Assembly (NCBI GenBank): GCA_964507195.1
Contig: CAZDPA010000097.1
Coordinates: 1-15,290, forward strand
Length of the DNA stretch: 15,290 bases
Source: Solimonas sp964507195
GTDB taxonomy: Bacteria > Pseudomonadota > Gammaproteobacteria > Nevskiales > Nevskiaceae
Reading direction: 5' to 3'
Part shown: one piece after another, positions 13,937 through 15,290 of the stretch
How positions within the stretch are numbered: the stretch's first letter is position 1
How the letters are laid out: every line of letters starts with the position of its first letter
Translations under genes and position numbers: made by a program
The notes under the pieces: generated by a model
What the model was told of the DNA's origin: nothing
Seen by the model: the letters and a program-made list of their open reading frames with translations, nothing else
Database searches by the model: none

Positions 13937-14704
13937 TTAATTGAACATGAACGCTGTGAGGATGAAGTCGAGCGCAAGGATCGACAACGATGAAACCACC
14001 ACCGTCGACGTCGTTGCGCGCGACACCCCTTCAGACGTGGGTGCGGCGTGATAACCCTGGTATACCGCGATCCAGCTGATCGTGGCACCGAAGGCGATGC
14101 TCTTGATGAAGCTCTGCCGGACGTCTTCAGCGCCGACGGTCGAGCGGATCTGTGACCAGTAACTGCCGGCATCGACGCCAAGCAGTTCAACGCCAATCGC
14201 ATGGCCGCCGGCAACGCCGATTGCCATCACGCAGAAGATGCCGGCGAGCAGCGGCATTGCGATGACGCCGGCGATGAAGCGCGGCGCGATGACGCGACGC
14301 ATCGGATCGACCGCCATCATCTCCATCGCCGACAGCTGATCGGTGGCGCGCATCAGGCCGATCTCGGCGGCGAGCGCAGAACCGGCGCGACCGGCGAAGA
14401 GCAATGCGGTGACGACCGGCCCCAGCTCGCGGACGATGACCATCGCGACGAACACGCCGAGCGATTCCTCGGCGCCGAAGCGCACCAGCGTACGGAAGCC
14501 CTGCAGCGCCAGCACCATGCCGACGAAGCTGCCGGAGATCACGATGATGATCATCGATAGCACGCCGACGCTGTACAGCTGCTGGACGAGAATGCGCGGA
14601 CGCGCGAGCGCGGCCGGCACGGCTGCGAGGATCGAGACGAGGAAGAACTGCGCACGGCCGAGGCCGGCGAGAAAGCCTGACAGCACCTGCCAGATGCCGT
14701 TCAT
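13937..14704 (-). CDS. mlaE: MlaE, ABC transporter permease of the Mla system
   Basis: MlaE is the inner-membrane permease of MlaFEDB. The 255-residue product (260 in E. coli) has the family core: FVGMVLALQGFRTLVRFGAE, VRELGPVVTALLFAGRAGSALAAEIG, MRATDQLSAMEMMAVDPMRRVIAPR and GVSRATTSTVVVSSL, ending in a membrane helix. Several hydrophobic segments are visible (about 47-70, 85-105, 145-180 and 230-253). The ATG at 14702-14704 overlaps the mlaF stop as ATGA, so the two are translated together. Confidence 0.97.
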   Translation of the reverse strand: MNGIWQVLSGFLAGLGRAQFFLVSILAAVPAALARPRILVQQLYSVGVLSMIIIVISGSFVGMVLALQGFRTLVRFGAEESLGVFVAMVIVRELGPVVTALLFAGRAGSALAAEIGLMRATDQLSAMEMMAVDPMRRVIAPRFIAGVIAMPLLAGIFCVMAIGVAGGHAIGVELLGVDAGSYWSQIRSTVGAEDVRQSFIKSIAFGATISWIAVYQGYHAAPTSEGVSRATTSTVVVSSLSILALDFILTAFMFN

Positions 14705-15290
14705 GCTTTGATCCCCATCAGATCCTGCTCCAGGCTCGCCGCCTTGTAATGGAACGGCACCGGACCGTCGGGTCTGCCGTCGAGGAACTGGCGCACGAGC
14801 GGCGAAGTGGACTGGCGGATTGCATCTGGCGTTCCCTGTTCGAGCACACGGCCGTCGGCAATCAGATAGGCGTAGTCGGCAATCGACAGCACTTCGTCGA
14901 CGTCGTGCGAGACGACGACGCTGGTGATGCCGAGCGATTCGTTGAGCGAACGGATCAGGCGCATCAGCACGCCCATGCTGATCGGATCCTGGCCGGTAAA
15001 CGGCTCGTCGTACATGACCATGTCGGGATCAAGCGCGATGGCGCGCGCCAAGGCAACGCGGCGCGACATGCCACCGGACAGTTGTTCGGGATACAGATCG
15101 CGCGCGCCGCGCAGGCCGACCGCTTCGAGCTTGAGCAGGACGATGTCGCGGATCAGCTCGGGAGCCAGCCTGGTGTGCTCGCGCAGCGGATACGCGACGT
15201 TGTCGAACACGGTGAGGTCAGTCAGCAGCGCGCCATTCTGGAACAGCATGCCCATGCGCTTGCGCAGGCGGTACAGCCCGGCGCGGTTGA
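14701..15290 (-). CDS. mlaF: MlaF, ABC transporter ATPase of the Mla system, 5' end outside the window
   Basis: MlaF powers phospholipid movement through MlaE. The frame is open to the window edge: codons before the internal ATG at 15255 read NRAGLYRLRKR and match E. coli MlaF, so that ATG is not the start. Visible are the Q-loop region (MLFQNGALLTDLTVFDNVAYPLR), the ABC signature LSGGMSRR, Walker B MVMYDEPF followed by TGQDPI, the switch His in VVSHD, and the family C-terminus FLDGRPDGPVPF. About 195 residues are seen. The N-terminal Walker A part lies beyond 15290. This is the first gene seen of the mlaFEDCBA run. Confidence 0.97.
   Translation of the reverse strand, partial: NRAGLYRLRKRMGMLFQNGALLTDLTVFDNVAYPLREHTRLAPELIRDIVLLKLEAVGLRGARDLYPEQLSGGMSRRVALARAIALDPDMVMYDEPFTGQDPISMGVLMRLIRSLNESLGITSVVVSHDVDEVLSIADYAYLIADGRVLEQGTPDAIRQSTSPLVRQFLDGRPDGPVPFHYKAASLEQDLMGIKA

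Overview
This is a GC-rich (roughly 60-65 % in sampled stretches) gammaproteobacterial chromosome segment. PurL and the Mla proteins align residue by residue with their E. coli counterparts. The mix of neighbours (a Crp-family regulator, a TIR-WD40 protein, TCACGCC heptamers) suggests a member of the Xanthomonadales/Lysobacterales or a close relative. That placement is an inference from gene content, not a demonstrated taxonomy.

Layout. Positions 1-2947 (+) hold the C-terminal three quarters of purL, the purine-biosynthesis FGAM synthase. Positions 3119-3757 (+) hold a gene for a secreted protein of unknown family whose signal peptide is interrupted by an amber codon. A long hairpin (3764-3810) separates it from a convergent gene for a 1013-residue TIR-transmembrane-WD40 protein (6865-3824, -). 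Upstream of that, on the same strand, is a small signal-peptide/membrane protein with a very basic tail (7320-6964). A Crp-family regulator (7568-8200, +) diverges from it. The regulator's 3' end overlaps by 17 bp the 3' end of a convergent gene (9959-8184, -) for a TPR-like plus degenerate class III cyclase-like protein.

From 15290 down to 10112 (-) runs an intact mla phospholipid-transport operon in the order mlaF (5' end outside the window), mlaE, mlaD, mlaC, mlaB, mlaA. It is followed by a gene for a POTRA plus 16-stranded-barrel type protein of the TpsB/FhaC branch of Omp85. Several junctions overlap by one to four bases (F/E ATGA, D/C GTGA).

How it fits together. The two ends are housekeeping: purine synthesis, and MlaFEDB-MlaC-MlaA lipid trafficking between inner and outer membrane. 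The middle (about 3.1-10 kb) is accessory and signalling-like: a membrane-anchored TIR, a Crp-like factor lacking key cAMP contacts, and a cyclase-like protein lacking both metal-binding aspartates. Whether these act together is not shown.

The most interesting points are the barrel gene attached to mla with a probable frameshift at a six-G run, the amber codon inside an otherwise good signal peptide, the paired degenerate Crp/cyclase genes, and the TIR-WD40 protein.
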